NCBI GenBank assembly: GCA_035502095.1
Contig: DATJUX010000040.1
Coordinates: 1-64,000, forward strand
Length of the DNA stretch: 64,000 nt
Direction: 5' to 3'
From: JAKANT01 sp035502095
Lineage (GTDB): Bacteria; Pseudomonadota; Gammaproteobacteria; Burkholderiales; Burkholderiaceae_F
The translations under genes and the position numbers were made by a program. The notes under the pieces are model-generated. The model was not told the origin of the DNA. It was given only the letters and a program-made list of their open reading frames with translations, and did no database searches. Positions 16,746 to 25,285 of this stretch are shown here, one piece after another; position 1 is the stretch's first letter; each line of letters opens with the position of its first letter.

Positions 16746-17893
16746 AACCCGCGCGCCGCCGATTCATCCAGCAGGGTGCCGCCACGGTTGCGGCATTCGG
16801 TTGGGGCCCGGCATCGATTGCCGTCCAGACACCGCCTGCGCGCCTGCTGGTGCTGCTCGAACTCCGCGGCGGCAACGACGGCCTGAACACCGTCGTGCCG
16901 GTCACGGATGGCCGGTATTTCGACCTGCGACCGCGGATCGCGCTGCGTGACGATGCCGTCGTCGCCCTCGATCGCTCGCTGGCGCTTCATCGCTCCCTGG
17001 CACCGCTCGGTGCCTTGTGGGATGCGCGGGAGATGGCCGTGATCGAGGGCGTCGGCTACCCACAGCCGAATCTCTCGCACTTCCGGTCGATTGAAATCTG
17101 GGACACGGCATCGGCGAGCAACGAAGTGCTCCAGCAGGGATGGCTCAGCCGGGCGGCCAGCACCGAGGCATTCGCGCGTTTCGCCGCCGACGGGGTCGTC
17201 ATCGGAGCGGCAGACCTGGGGCCGCTTGCCGGGGGAGCGCGGGCCGTCAGCCTTGCCGATCCCGAGCGCTTTGTCCGTCAGGCGCGTCTCGCGCGTGACG
17301 GTCAGGTCGCCGCCCGCGGCGCGCTGGCGCACGTGCTGCAGGTCGAGCACGACGTTGTTCACGCTGCCGCGCAACTGCGCCCGGACACCACGCTGCAGAC
17401 GGAGTTTCCGCGCGGCGCGTTCGGTGCGGCAATCCAGAACGCCGCGGCCGTCGCCTCGACGCGCCAGGTACCGGTGATACGGGTCACTCTGGCGGGATTC
17501 GATACGCATCAGAACCAGGCGAACACGCACGCGCAGTTGCTGCACCAGGTCGGCGAAGGTGTGGTGGCGCTGCGCGCCGCCCTGCAGGAAGTCGGGCTCT
17601 GGCGCGACACGCTGGTTCTGACCTACTCCGAGTTCGGCCGCCGGCCACGCGAGAACGCAAGCGCGGGCACTGACCACGGGACGGCCGCTGCGATGTTCGC
17701 GTTCGGTCCGCGCGTCAAGCCCGGGCGCTTCGGTGCGCCGCCCGCACTGGGGCGGCTGGACGAAAACGGCAATCTTCCGTATGCGGTGGATTTTCGCAGC
17801 GTGTACGCGACCGTGCTCAACGACTGGTTCGGTCTCGACGCGGAGCGCATCCTCGGCCACCGGCTCGCACCCCTGGCGTTTCTGAACGTCTGA
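16742..17893 (+). CDS. DUF1501 family protein with a Tat signal
   Basis: This 383-residue protein belongs to DUF1501, a family related to the alkaline phosphatase/sulfatase superfamily. The N-terminus KPARRRFIQQGAAT is a twin-arginine export signal, implying that the protein is exported folded, possibly with a cofactor. Hallmarks are LLELRGGNDGLNTVVP, NLSHFRSIEIWD, and the C-terminal YSEFGRRPRENASAGTDHG, whose Asp and His could bind metal. The ATG overlaps the DUF1800 stop. No substrate is known for the pair. It is followed after 87 bases by tsaB. Confidence 0.88.
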   Translation: MKPARRRFIQQGAATVAAFGWGPASIAVQTPPARLLVLLELRGGNDGLNTVVPVTDGRYFDLRPRIALRDDAVVALDRSLALHRSLAPLGALWDAREMAVIEGVGYPQPNLSHFRSIEIWDTASASNEVLQQGWLSRAASTEAFARFAADGVVIGAADLGPLAGGARAVSLADPERFVRQARLARDGQVAARGALAHVLQVEHDVVHAAAQLRPDTTLQTEFPRGAFGAAIQNAAAVASTRQVPVIRVTLAGFDTHQNQANTHAQLLHQVGEGVVALRAALQEVGLWRDTLVLTYSEFGRRPRENASAGTDHGTAAAMFAFGPRVKPGRFGAPPALGRLDENGNLPYAVDFRSVYATVLNDWFGLDAERILGHRLAPLAFLNV

Positions 17894-17942
17894 GTGCCGG
17901 GCGCGCCCGCGCGTATCGGCGCGCGGCGCGAGCGGATCTCGA

Positions 17943-17948
17943 TAGAAT
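17943..17948 (+). promoter_or_regulatory. Candidate -10 element upstream of tsaB
   Basis: TAGAAT in G+C-rich sequence, 32 bases before the tsaB ATG. No recognisable -35 at the usual distance. Confidence 0.3.
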
Positions 17949-17980
17949 CGGCACGCCCGCGACCCGCGCGAGCGCGACCG

Positions 17981-18706
17981 ATGCCGAACGCCCCCGTGCT
18001 GCTTGCCCTGGACACCGCAACCTCCGTGTGTGCGGTCGCCGTGGCGCGCGCGGGCGCGATCGACGAGGTCGCGCGCGAGGTCGGGCAGCGCCACTCCGAA
18101 CACCTGCTGTCGATGGTCGATGCGTTGCTTGCCGCGCACTCGCTTCGCCTCGAGGACTGCGACGCCATCGCCTTCGGCGCCGGCCCCGGAAGTTTCACCG
18201 GGCTGCGCATCGCGTGCGGCGTCGCGCAGGGGCTCGGTTACGGCGTCGACCGCCCGCTGATTCCGGTGTCCAACCTCGCCGCGGGTGCGCTCGAAGCGTT
18301 CGCACAGTGCCCGGATGCGCGCACGCTTCTCGTGGCCCAGGATGCGCGGATGAACGAGGCCTACGTCGGCGTCTATGCGATGAACCATGGCGGCCTGCGC
18401 GAGGTGGCGGCCCCGCGGCTTGCGGCGCCGCGGGATCTGCCCGAACTCGCCGAGCACTACGAAGTCGATGCGATCGCCGGCAACGCGCTGCAGATCTTCG
18501 GCGAGCAACTGGTCTACGCGGGCAGGCGCATCAAAGCTGCCGCGGCGGGCGGCGCGCGCGCGATTGCCCGGCTGGGACTCGATGCGCTGGCTGCCGGAAT
18601 CACCGTGGAGGCGGCGGCGGCCGCTCCGATCTACGTGCGCGATCACGTCGCCCTGACCGTGGAGGAGCGGCGCACGCGTGGTCGACGTGGCCCGGCCGGC
18701 GCATGA
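17981..18706 (+). CDS. tsaB: tRNA threonylcarbamoyladenosine biosynthesis protein TsaB
   Basis: TsaB is the inactive-kinase-fold partner of TsaD and TsaE in the complex that makes the t6A modification at position 37 of ANN-decoding tRNAs. The 241-residue protein begins with an ASKHA-fold strand (LLALDTATSVCAVAV) and has the family signature GAGPGSFTGLRI at residues 66-77. The ATG at 17981 was chosen because the longer open frame upstream is Arg/Ala-rich and lacks similarity. It is the first gene of an apparent tsaB-rimI-uracil-DNA glycosylase operon; tsaD and tsaE are not in the window. Confidence 0.93.
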   Translation: MPNAPVLLALDTATSVCAVAVARAGAIDEVAREVGQRHSEHLLSMVDALLAAHSLRLEDCDAIAFGAGPGSFTGLRIACGVAQGLGYGVDRPLIPVSNLAAGALEAFAQCPDARTLLVAQDARMNEAYVGVYAMNHGGLREVAAPRLAAPRDLPELAEHYEVDAIAGNALQIFGEQLVYAGRRIKAAAAGGARAIARLGLDALAAGITVEAAAAAPIYVRDHVALTVEERRTRGRRGPAGA

Positions 18707-18776
18707 GGACGCCGGCTCCCCTGAGCATGTCTTGCGCCGCCGGCAGGCCGCGGTGCGATCCGCGCGGTGTGCGCCG

Positions 18777-19244
18777 ATGAGCGCAGTGGTTCGCCCGGCG
18801 GAGGAACGCTTCGAGCCGATGCTCGCGAGCGATCTGGAAACGATCGCGCTGATCGAGAACGAGATCTATCCCTTTCCCTGGACCCGCGGCAATTTCCAGG
18901 ATGCGCTGTCGGCGGGGTACAGCGCGTGGATACTCACCGGTGTCGGGCGCGAGGTGATCGCGTATTCGATCGTCATGATCGCGATCGACGAGGCGCACTT
19001 GCTCAATCTCAGCGTGGCGCGCCGCCACCAGCGGCGCGGTTACGGGTGGCGCACGCTCGAGTGGATGGCGCAGAGCGCGCGCGAGTACGGCGCGCGCTCG
19101 ATGCTGCTCGAGGTCAGGCCAAGCAACCAGGACGCCCTGGGGCTGTACGCGCGCTATGGCTTCGCGCGTATCGGCGTGCGGCGCGGGTACTACCCGGCGC
19201 ATGGGGGCCGCGAGGACGCGATCGTGATGCGGATCACGCTGTGA
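18777..19244 (+). CDS. rimI: Ribosomal protein S18 alanine N-acetyltransferase RimI
   Basis: RimI is a GNAT-fold acetyltransferase that acetylates the N-terminal Ala of ribosomal protein S18. The 155-residue protein has NEIYPFPWTRGNF near the N-terminus, the acetyl-CoA loop RRHQRRGYGWR (82-92), and LLEVRPSNQDALGLYARYGF at the C-terminal half, all typical of RimI. The ATG at 18777 gives the normal length; an in-frame upstream extension would overlap tsaB. It shares a GTGA overlap with the glycosylase gene. Confidence 0.92.
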   Translation: MSAVVRPAEERFEPMLASDLETIALIENEIYPFPWTRGNFQDALSAGYSAWILTGVGREVIAYSIVMIAIDEAHLLNLSVARRHQRRGYGWRTLEWMAQSAREYGARSMLLEVRPSNQDALGLYARYGFARIGVRRGYYPAHGGREDAIVMRITL

Positions 19245-19978
19245 GCCTCGACCCCGCCCGCGCTCGCAACTGGCATCGGCTCGGCATCGGGCCGCTCTGG
19301 CTGGAGCGCGCCGCGTCCGCGGCCGTGCCGCGCCGGGAGCCACCGAAGCAACCGGCGCCCGAGCGGGAGGAAACGCGCCCGCAGCGCATCGCGCGCATGG
19401 ATTGGGAGGCGTTGTGCGGCGCGGTCGCGGCGTGCACGGCGTGTGCGCTCTGCAAGACGCGCAAGCAGACGGTCTTCGGCGTCGGATTCCGGTCGGCGCG
19501 GTGGATGCTCGTCGGCGAGGCACCGGGTGCGGAAGAGGATCAACGCGGCGAGCCGTTCGTCGGGCAGGCCGGCCGGCTGCTCGACAACATGCTGGCCGCC
19601 GTGGGCCTGACGCGCGCGGGCGAGACCGAGCGCAGCGTCTACATCGCAAACGTGCTCAAGTGCCGTCCGCCGGGCAATCGCAACCCGGAGCCCGCGGAGG
19701 TCGAATTGTGCGAGCCGTTCCTGCTGCGTCAGGTGGAACTGGTTCGACCGCGCGTCGTCGTGGTGATGGGTCGCTTCGCGGCCCAGTCGCTGTTGCGCAC
19801 CGACGCGACCATCGCGAGCCTGCGCGGGCGCGTTCACACCATCGATGTCGGTGGACGGCGCGTGCCGATCGTCGTCACCTACCATCCGGCGTATCTGCTG
19901 CGCAATCTCGCCGACAAGGCGAAGTCGTGGGCCGATCTCTGCCTGGCACGCGACATCTGCGACCGCGCCGCGGACTGA
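19241..19978 (+). CDS. Uracil-DNA glycosylase, iron-sulfur type (family 4-like)
   Basis: This 245-residue protein removes uracil from DNA. Cys65 and Cys68 (CTAC), Cys141 (VLKCRPPGNRNP) and Cys157 (ELCEPF) are placed like the four 4Fe-4S ligands of family 4 enzymes; Cys71 is extra. The water-activating motif GEAPGAEEDQRGEPFVG and the C-terminal TYHPAYLLRN motif are present. The first 50 residues are a Pro/Arg-rich extension. The start is GTG at 19241, overlapping the rimI stop; no in-frame ATG lies near. The tsaB-rimI-glycosylase order recurs in betaproteobacteria. Family 5 is the alternative. Confidence 0.88.
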   Translation: MSLDPARARNWHRLGIGPLWLERAASAAVPRREPPKQPAPEREETRPQRIARMDWEALCGAVAACTACALCKTRKQTVFGVGFRSARWMLVGEAPGAEEDQRGEPFVGQAGRLLDNMLAAVGLTRAGETERSVYIANVLKCRPPGNRNPEPAEVELCEPFLLRQVELVRPRVVVVMGRFAAQSLLRTDATIASLRGRVHTIDVGGRRVPIVVTYHPAYLLRNLADKAKSWADLCLARDICDRAAD

Positions 19979-19992
19979 GCGCCGGCGCGCAC

Positions 19993-21321
19993 TCAGAGCG
20001 GGCGGTGCTCGCGCGTCTGGCCGATCAGCGCCGTCGAATCGAACAGGCGCTGGTTGTAGCGGTGCCGCAGCATCACCGCGTACATCGTTCCTGAGACGAA
20101 CAGTCCGAAGATCACGATGATCACGCCGATGCGGAGGTCGAGCCCGACCAGGAGGGCGTATCCGCCGAGCATCACGAGGATGCTGAGGTTCTCGTTGAAG
20201 TTCTGCACCGCGATCGAGTGGCCCGCGGAAAGCAGGACGTAGCCGCGGTGCTGCAGCAGGGCGTTCATCGGTACGACGAAGAACCCCGCCATCGCTCCCA
20301 CCACGATCATCATCAGGCCGGCCAGGATCTGCGGATACGTGATCGTCAGGGCACCGATCACCACGCCTCCTTGCGGCACGTGGGAGAAGTTGATGAAGGC
20401 CAGGCTCGTCACGACGAGTCCCATGGCAACCCCGACCGGCAGCACCGACAAGGACTGCTTCAGGCTGACGCGGGCACCGGCCCAGACCGACCCGATGGCG
20501 ATGCCGATCGCCACCACCGCCTGCATGATCGCGCCCTGCGAGAGCGACATTCCGAGCACCTGCTCGCACCACTTGAGAACGATGAATTGCAGCGTTGCCC
20601 CGGCGCCCCAGAACAAGGTAGTGACCGCCAGCGAGATCTGGCCCAGCTTGTCGCGCCACAGGGTTGCGACGCAGTGGCCGAAATCGGCGAGTAGCTTCAG
20701 CGGTTCGCGCGGCTGGCGCGGATAGCGCGCACCTGTATCCGGAATGCCGAGGTTGATCGCGGCGGCGATCGCATAGATGCCGGCGATCACGGCGATGGCG
20801 GCTTCGCCGGCCGTGTCGACGTCGAAGTCGATGATGGGAAAGTCGAACGAAAGCAGCATCGCCGCGACACGGGGCGAAACGAGCACGCCGCCGACGACGA
20901 ACCCCAGGATGATGGATCCCACCGTGAGTCCCTCGATCCAGCCGTTGGCGATGACGAGTTTCTCCGGCGGGAGCAACTCGGTGAGGATGCCGTATTTCGC
21001 GGGCGAATACGCCGCCGCGCCGAAGCCGACCACGGCATAGGCGGCGAGCGGATGGATCTCGAAGAACATCAGCGCGCAGCCGACGATCTTCACCATGTTG
21101 GTGATGAACATCACGCGGCCCTTCTGCATCGAGTCCGCGAAGGCGCCGACGAAGGCCGCCAGCACGACGTACGAGACGAAGAAGAACAGCTTGAGCAGCG
21201 GCGTCATCCACTCCGGCGCGTGAATGTCGCGCAGGAGCGCGATCGCCGCGATCAAAAGGGCGTTGTCGGCCAGCGACGAGAAGAACTGCGCGGCCATGAT
21301 GGTGTAGAAGCCGCGGTTCAT
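19993..21321 (-). CDS. lplT: Lysophospholipid transporter LplT-like, major facilitator superfamily
   Basis: This 442-residue inner-membrane protein has about 12 hydrophobic segments. The N-terminal FYTIMAAQFFSSLADNALL and the following SYVVLAAFVGAFAD and AKYGILTELLPPEKLV match LplT, which flips lysophosphatidylethanolamine across the inner membrane. In enterobacteria LplT works with the acyltransferase Aas; no aas gene is near here. It is convergent with the uracil-DNA glycosylase gene and divergent from alr across a 136-base region. Confidence 0.87.
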   Translation of the reverse strand: MNRGFYTIMAAQFFSSLADNALLIAAIALLRDIHAPEWMTPLLKLFFFVSYVVLAAFVGAFADSMQKGRVMFITNMVKIVGCALMFFEIHPLAAYAVVGFGAAAYSPAKYGILTELLPPEKLVIANGWIEGLTVGSIILGFVVGGVLVSPRVAAMLLSFDFPIIDFDVDTAGEAAIAVIAGIYAIAAAINLGIPDTGARYPRQPREPLKLLADFGHCVATLWRDKLGQISLAVTTLFWGAGATLQFIVLKWCEQVLGMSLSQGAIMQAVVAIGIAIGSVWAGARVSLKQSLSVLPVGVAMGLVVTSLAFINFSHVPQGGVVIGALTITYPQILAGLMMIVVGAMAGFFVVPMNALLQHRGYVLLSAGHSIAVQNFNENLSILVMLGGYALLVGLDLRIGVIIVIFGLFVSGTMYAVMLRHRYNQRLFDSTALIGQTREHRPL

Positions 21322-21457
21322 CGCTGAGCGGTGGTGAGCCTCACGTAGAGACGGATGGGGCGCAGGCCGGGTTGCCTTATATCACGGCCGTTTCGTCGCA
21401 CGCTGCTGCGTCGGCGCGCACCTCGGTATTCTTGCCGCACCCGATACCCGGTTACCG

Positions 21458-22555
21458 ATGCCTCGTCCGATCCGCGCCACGATCGAGTTGTCTGCGCTGC
21501 AGCACAACCTTGCGGTCGCACGCCGGCATGCCGGGACGCGCCGCGTGTGGGCGGTCATCAAGGCGAACGCATACGGGCACGGCATCGAGGTGGCGGTGCA
21601 GGCGTTCCAGGACGCGGATGGCCTTGCCTTGCTCGATCTCGAGGAGGCCCAGCGCGCACGCGCGGCGGGGTGGGTCAAGCCGATACTTCTCCTCGAAGGT
21701 TTTTTCGAGCCGCGCGACATCGCTGTCGTCGAGCGGCTCGGCCTGACCGTCGTGGTCCACCATACCGAGCAGGTGAGGATGCTCGAACAACATGCGCGCG
21801 GTGGACCGCCGGTCGGGATATACCTGAAGCTGAACAGCGGAATGAACCGACTCGGTTTCGACACACCCGAGCGGGTACGGGACGCGCGCACGCGTCTGGA
21901 GGCGCTCGGGCACGTGCGCATCGAGGCCACGATGACTCACCTGGCGAATGCGGACCGGACCGATCCGCGCCGCGGGCCGGCCGGTGTCGACGAACAGCTG
22001 GCGCGATTCCACGTGTTGAGTGCAGGCTGGAGCGGTGCTACCAGCCTCGCCAACTCGGCCGCGCTGTTCTTCCACCCCGCGGTCGGCGGCGACGCCGTGC
22101 GTCCGGGCATCGTCCTCTATGGTGCGGCGCCTGATCCCGCTCACGTCGCCGCGACGCTGCACCTGCGGCCGGCGATGCATCTGCGGTCGCGCCTGATCTC
22201 GACGCAGTCGATCGGCGCGGGCATGACGGTCGGCTACGGCGCGCAATACATCGCCGACCGCGAGGTCAGGATCGGCGTGGTCGCGTGCGGCTACGCGGAC
22301 GGGTACCCGCGTCACGCGCCGAACGGCACCCCGGTCGCCGTGCTCGGCGTGCGCGTGCCCACGGTAGGACGTGTCTCGATGGACATGCTGTGCGTCGACC
22401 TGTCGGCGGTGCCGGATGCGGAAGTCGGCGCCGAGGTCGAGCTCTGGGGGGCGCAGATTCCCATCGACGAGGTCGCGGCTTGCGCCGGAACCGTCGGATA
22501 CGAGCTCATGTGCGCGCTCGCACCGCGCGTGCCGGTGCGGGTCGATCAGGCTTGA
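21458..22555 (+). CDS. alr: Alanine racemase
   Basis: This pyridoxal-phosphate enzyme interconverts L- and D-alanine for peptidoglycan. The 365-residue length is standard. The cofactor Lys35 is in VIKANAYGHG, and the second catalytic base Tyr is in MTVGYGAQYIADREV in the C-terminal beta domain. The SNSAA-like motif (LANSAALF) and the VSMDMLCVD motif are also present. It has its own start 137 bases from the divergent lplT gene and is followed after 26 bases by radA, probably in one transcript. Confidence 0.95.
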   Translation: MPRPIRATIELSALQHNLAVARRHAGTRRVWAVIKANAYGHGIEVAVQAFQDADGLALLDLEEAQRARAAGWVKPILLLEGFFEPRDIAVVERLGLTVVVHHTEQVRMLEQHARGGPPVGIYLKLNSGMNRLGFDTPERVRDARTRLEALGHVRIEATMTHLANADRTDPRRGPAGVDEQLARFHVLSAGWSGATSLANSAALFFHPAVGGDAVRPGIVLYGAAPDPAHVAATLHLRPAMHLRSRLISTQSIGAGMTVGYGAQYIADREVRIGVVACGYADGYPRHAPNGTPVAVLGVRVPTVGRVSMDMLCVDLSAVPDAEVGAEVELWGAQIPIDEVAACAGTVGYELMCALAPRVPVRVDQA

Positions 22556-22581
22556 ACCCGGTCGCGTATCGAATCGTTCGC

Positions 22582-23949
22582 ATGGCCAAGGCACGCGCCC
22601 AGTTCGTCTGCAACGAATGCGGTGGCACCACGCTGAAGTGGCAGGGGCAATGCCCCCATTGCAGCGCGTGGAACACTCTTACCGAGACCGTCGTCGAGGC
22701 GGCATCGACGAACCGCTTCAGCGGGCTGGCGCCCGGGAGTCCGGTCGTTGCGCTGGGCGAGGTCAACGCGCGCGCCCTGCCGCGCCTCTCGAGTGGCATC
22801 GACGAGTTCGACCGCGTGCTGGGCGGCGGGCTGGTCGAAGCAGGCGTGGTGCTGATCGGCGGCGACCCGGGCATTGGCAAATCGACCTTGCTGCTGCAAT
22901 CGCTTGCCGCAATGTCGCTGCAGGCGCCGCCACGCAAGGTCCTCTATGTGAGCGGCGAGGAATCGGTTGCCCAGGTGGCGCTGCGCGCCCAGCGCCTCGG
23001 CATCGATGCGGGCGGCGTGCGCCTGCTGGCGGAGATCGCGCTGGAACGGATCCTTGCCGCGCTGGCCCAGGAAAAGCCGGCGGTCGCGGTGATCGATTCG
23101 ATCCAGACCCTCTACTCGTCCGACCTGCAGTCCGCTCCCGGATCGGTCGCGCAGGTGCGCGAGTGCGCGGCCCAACTCACCCGCATAGCCAAGCAGTCCG
23201 GAGTCAGCCTCGTTCTCGTCGGTCACGTCACCAAGGACGGCGCGCTCGCCGGTCCGCGCGTCCTCGAGCACATGGTCGATGCCGTGCTGTACTTCGAAGG
23301 CGATCCGCATTCATCGTTCAGGGTGGTACGCGCGATCAAGAACCGCTACGGCGCGGTCAATGAACTCGGCGTGTTCGCCATGACCGATCGCGGCCTGCGC
23401 GGTGTCGCCAATCCCTCCGCGTTGTTTCTCTCGCATCACGAGCAACAGGTCCCTGGCTCGTGCGTGCTCGCCACCCAGGAAGGGACGCGTCCGCTGCTGG
23501 TGGAAGTCCAGGCGCTGGTCGATACGGCGCACGTCCCCAATCCGCGCCGGCTCTCGGTCGGACTGGAGCAGCAACGTCTCGCTATGCTGCTGGCCGTCCT
23601 TCACCGGCACGCGGGCATGTCGACCTTCGACCAGGATGTTTTCGTCAATGCGGTCGGCGGCGTGCGGATCCAGGAGCCCGCAGCCGACCTCGCCGTACTG
23701 CTGGCGATCGTTTCGTCGATTCGCAATCAACCGCTGGCGCGCGGGCTGATCGCTTTCGGCGAGGTGGGGCTCGCCGGCGAGATCCGACCCGCGCCGCGGG
23801 GGCAGGAGCGCCTGCGCGAGGCCGCGAAGCTCGGGTTTGGCCTGGCGATCGTGCCGCGCGCCAATCTTCCCAAGCGGGCGATCGAGGGGCTCGAGATCGT
23901 CGGGGTGGATCGTCTCGACCAGGCTCTCGACGCGATCAGGGGGCGTTGA
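22582..23949 (+). CDS. radA: DNA repair protein RadA
   Basis: RadA is a RecA-like branch-migration helicase in recombinational repair. The 455-residue protein has an N-terminal zinc finger (Cys10, Cys13, Cys24, Cys27), Walker A GGDPGIGKST around residue 95, the RadA-specific KNRYG motif (KNRFG in many relatives) near 255, and a C-terminal Lon-protease-like domain with GEVGLAGEIRP. The ATG at 22582 places the zinc finger at the N-terminus. Its last 14 bases overlap the end of the convergent hpnE. Confidence 0.96.
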   Translation: MAKARAQFVCNECGGTTLKWQGQCPHCSAWNTLTETVVEAASTNRFSGLAPGSPVVALGEVNARALPRLSSGIDEFDRVLGGGLVEAGVVLIGGDPGIGKSTLLLQSLAAMSLQAPPRKVLYVSGEESVAQVALRAQRLGIDAGGVRLLAEIALERILAALAQEKPAVAVIDSIQTLYSSDLQSAPGSVAQVRECAAQLTRIAKQSGVSLVLVGHVTKDGALAGPRVLEHMVDAVLYFEGDPHSSFRVVRAIKNRYGAVNELGVFAMTDRGLRGVANPSALFLSHHEQQVPGSCVLATQEGTRPLLVEVQALVDTAHVPNPRRLSVGLEQQRLAMLLAVLHRHAGMSTFDQDVFVNAVGGVRIQEPAADLAVLLAIVSSIRNQPLARGLIAFGEVGLAGEIRPAPRGQERLREAAKLGFGLAIVPRANLPKRAIEGLEIVGVDRLDQALDAIRGR

Positions 23950-25285
23950 GCGCTGCGTCCGCGATGGCGGCGTGCGCCGCTGCGATGCCGGTGCGGATGG
24001 AACCCTCGAGCGTCGAGGGATAGGGACTCGCGGCCGCGTCGCCCGCGAGGTACAGGCCGCGCACGGGGAGGCGGACGTCGGGGCGTACCAGCCCGGGCCC
24101 GGGCGTTATCGTCGCGCGCTTCTCGACCAGCACTGCATGCGCGCTCGGACGCGGCAGGCCGAGGCAAGCCGAAAGCTGGCGTGCGATGGCTGCCGCGAGG
24201 TCGCGCGCGGAAAGATCCGCGTGCGACCCGGTGCCGCTCACGACGACGCTCAACACACCGGCGCAAGCGGACTCCAGCAGGCCGCGGTCGAACACCCACT
24301 GGCCGTAGTCGCCGTGTTCGGGACGCTCGAGCAGGGCCAGCAGCGGATGTGGCAGTCGGACGCTTTCGGGATAGCGCAGGTAGACCGTTGCAATCGGCGC
24401 GCTGCCGAGGCGCTCGAGCTGCTCGATGGCGGCGTGCAACGCGGCCTCGCCCGTGGTCCGCATCAGGTCCGTGCACCGCGCGGGGGGCAAGGCGAGGATC
24501 ACGGCGTCCGCATCGATGCCGTCACGGCGCAGGCGAAGGCGCCAGGTATCGGCCGATGCGCTTTCGAGCCCGAGCGCCGGTTCATGCAGGCGAACCACGC
24601 CGCCGGATGCGCGGATCGCGGTTTCAGCAGCGTCGGGAAACAGGCCGGACGCGTTGTAACGAGCCAGCAGCAAGTGGCTCGCTGCCGCGTCGGCACCGAG
24701 CGTATCGCCGAGGACCTGCAGGAACACGCGCGCGGAAGCCGACTCGAGGCGAACGTTCAGCGCGGCGAGGCAGAGGGGCCCCCAGAGACGCTCGACGAGC
24801 CGCGGCGGGTGGGCGTCGAAGAGCGTGGCGGCCGCGCGATCCTCCGCGAGCGTCCAGCGGCGCCGCTGCCACCCGCGCACCCACAGCACAGCGTGAATGC
24901 GCTCGCGCCAGGTCAGTCCGCGCGCGCCGGCCAGCGCGGCCGCGAGATGCAATGGTGCCGGCGCGCGGGCGGCGACCATGCGGAAGCCATCCGCGTAGCG
25001 CAGGGCAAAGGGTGTGACAAGGAAACGCTTTTCCAGCGCAACGCCGACCCGACGCGCCAGGTCGAGGTAAGCGCGATACGCGCCCACCATCAGGTGCTGC
25101 CCGTTGTCCAGCGAATAGATGCGATCGCCCAGCATCACGTCGACGCGACGCGCGCGGCCGCCGACTTGCGGGGCGGCCTCGACCAGCGTGACGCGTTGGC
25201 CCGCGTCGAGCAGGGTGATGGCCGCCGCGAGGCCCGACCATCCCGCTCCGATGACCGCGACGTGCGACGCGGCGCGCGGGTTCAC
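23936..25285 (-). CDS. hpnE: Hydroxysqualene dehydroxylase / squalene-associated FAD oxidoreductase HpnE
   Basis: HpnE reduces hydroxysqualene to squalene, the third step of the HpnCDE route. The 449-residue protein starts with a Rossmann FAD motif (VAVIGAGWSGLAAA, residues 9-22), followed by VGGRARR, and ends with LYLAGDAAASPYPSTLEGS, as in amine-oxidase/desaturase-type flavoproteins. The chosen start is GTG at 25285, overlapping the hpnD stop as GTGA. An ATG further upstream would overlap hpnD by about 58 bases. The gene is the last of hpnC-hpnD-hpnE. Confidence 0.92.
   Translation of the reverse strand: MNPRAASHVAVIGAGWSGLAAAITLLDAGQRVTLVEAAPQVGGRARRVDVMLGDRIYSLDNGQHLMVGAYRAYLDLARRVGVALEKRFLVTPFALRYADGFRMVAARAPAPLHLAAALAGARGLTWRERIHAVLWVRGWQRRRWTLAEDRAAATLFDAHPPRLVERLWGPLCLAALNVRLESASARVFLQVLGDTLGADAAASHLLLARYNASGLFPDAAETAIRASGGVVRLHEPALGLESASADTWRLRLRRDGIDADAVILALPPARCTDLMRTTGEAALHAAIEQLERLGSAPIATVYLRYPESVRLPHPLLALLERPEHGDYGQWVFDRGLLESACAGVLSVVVSGTGSHADLSARDLAAAIARQLSACLGLPRPSAHAVLVEKRATITPGPGLVRPDVRLPVRGLYLAGDAAASPYPSTLEGSIRTGIAAAHAAIADAALNAP

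Noticed and set aside
23936..23949. 14-base overlap of radA and hpnE as a sign of a frameshift or truncation
   Set aside because: Both proteins have complete C-terminal motifs (radA Lon-like domain, hpnE FAD-binding end), so it is an ordinary convergent overlap.
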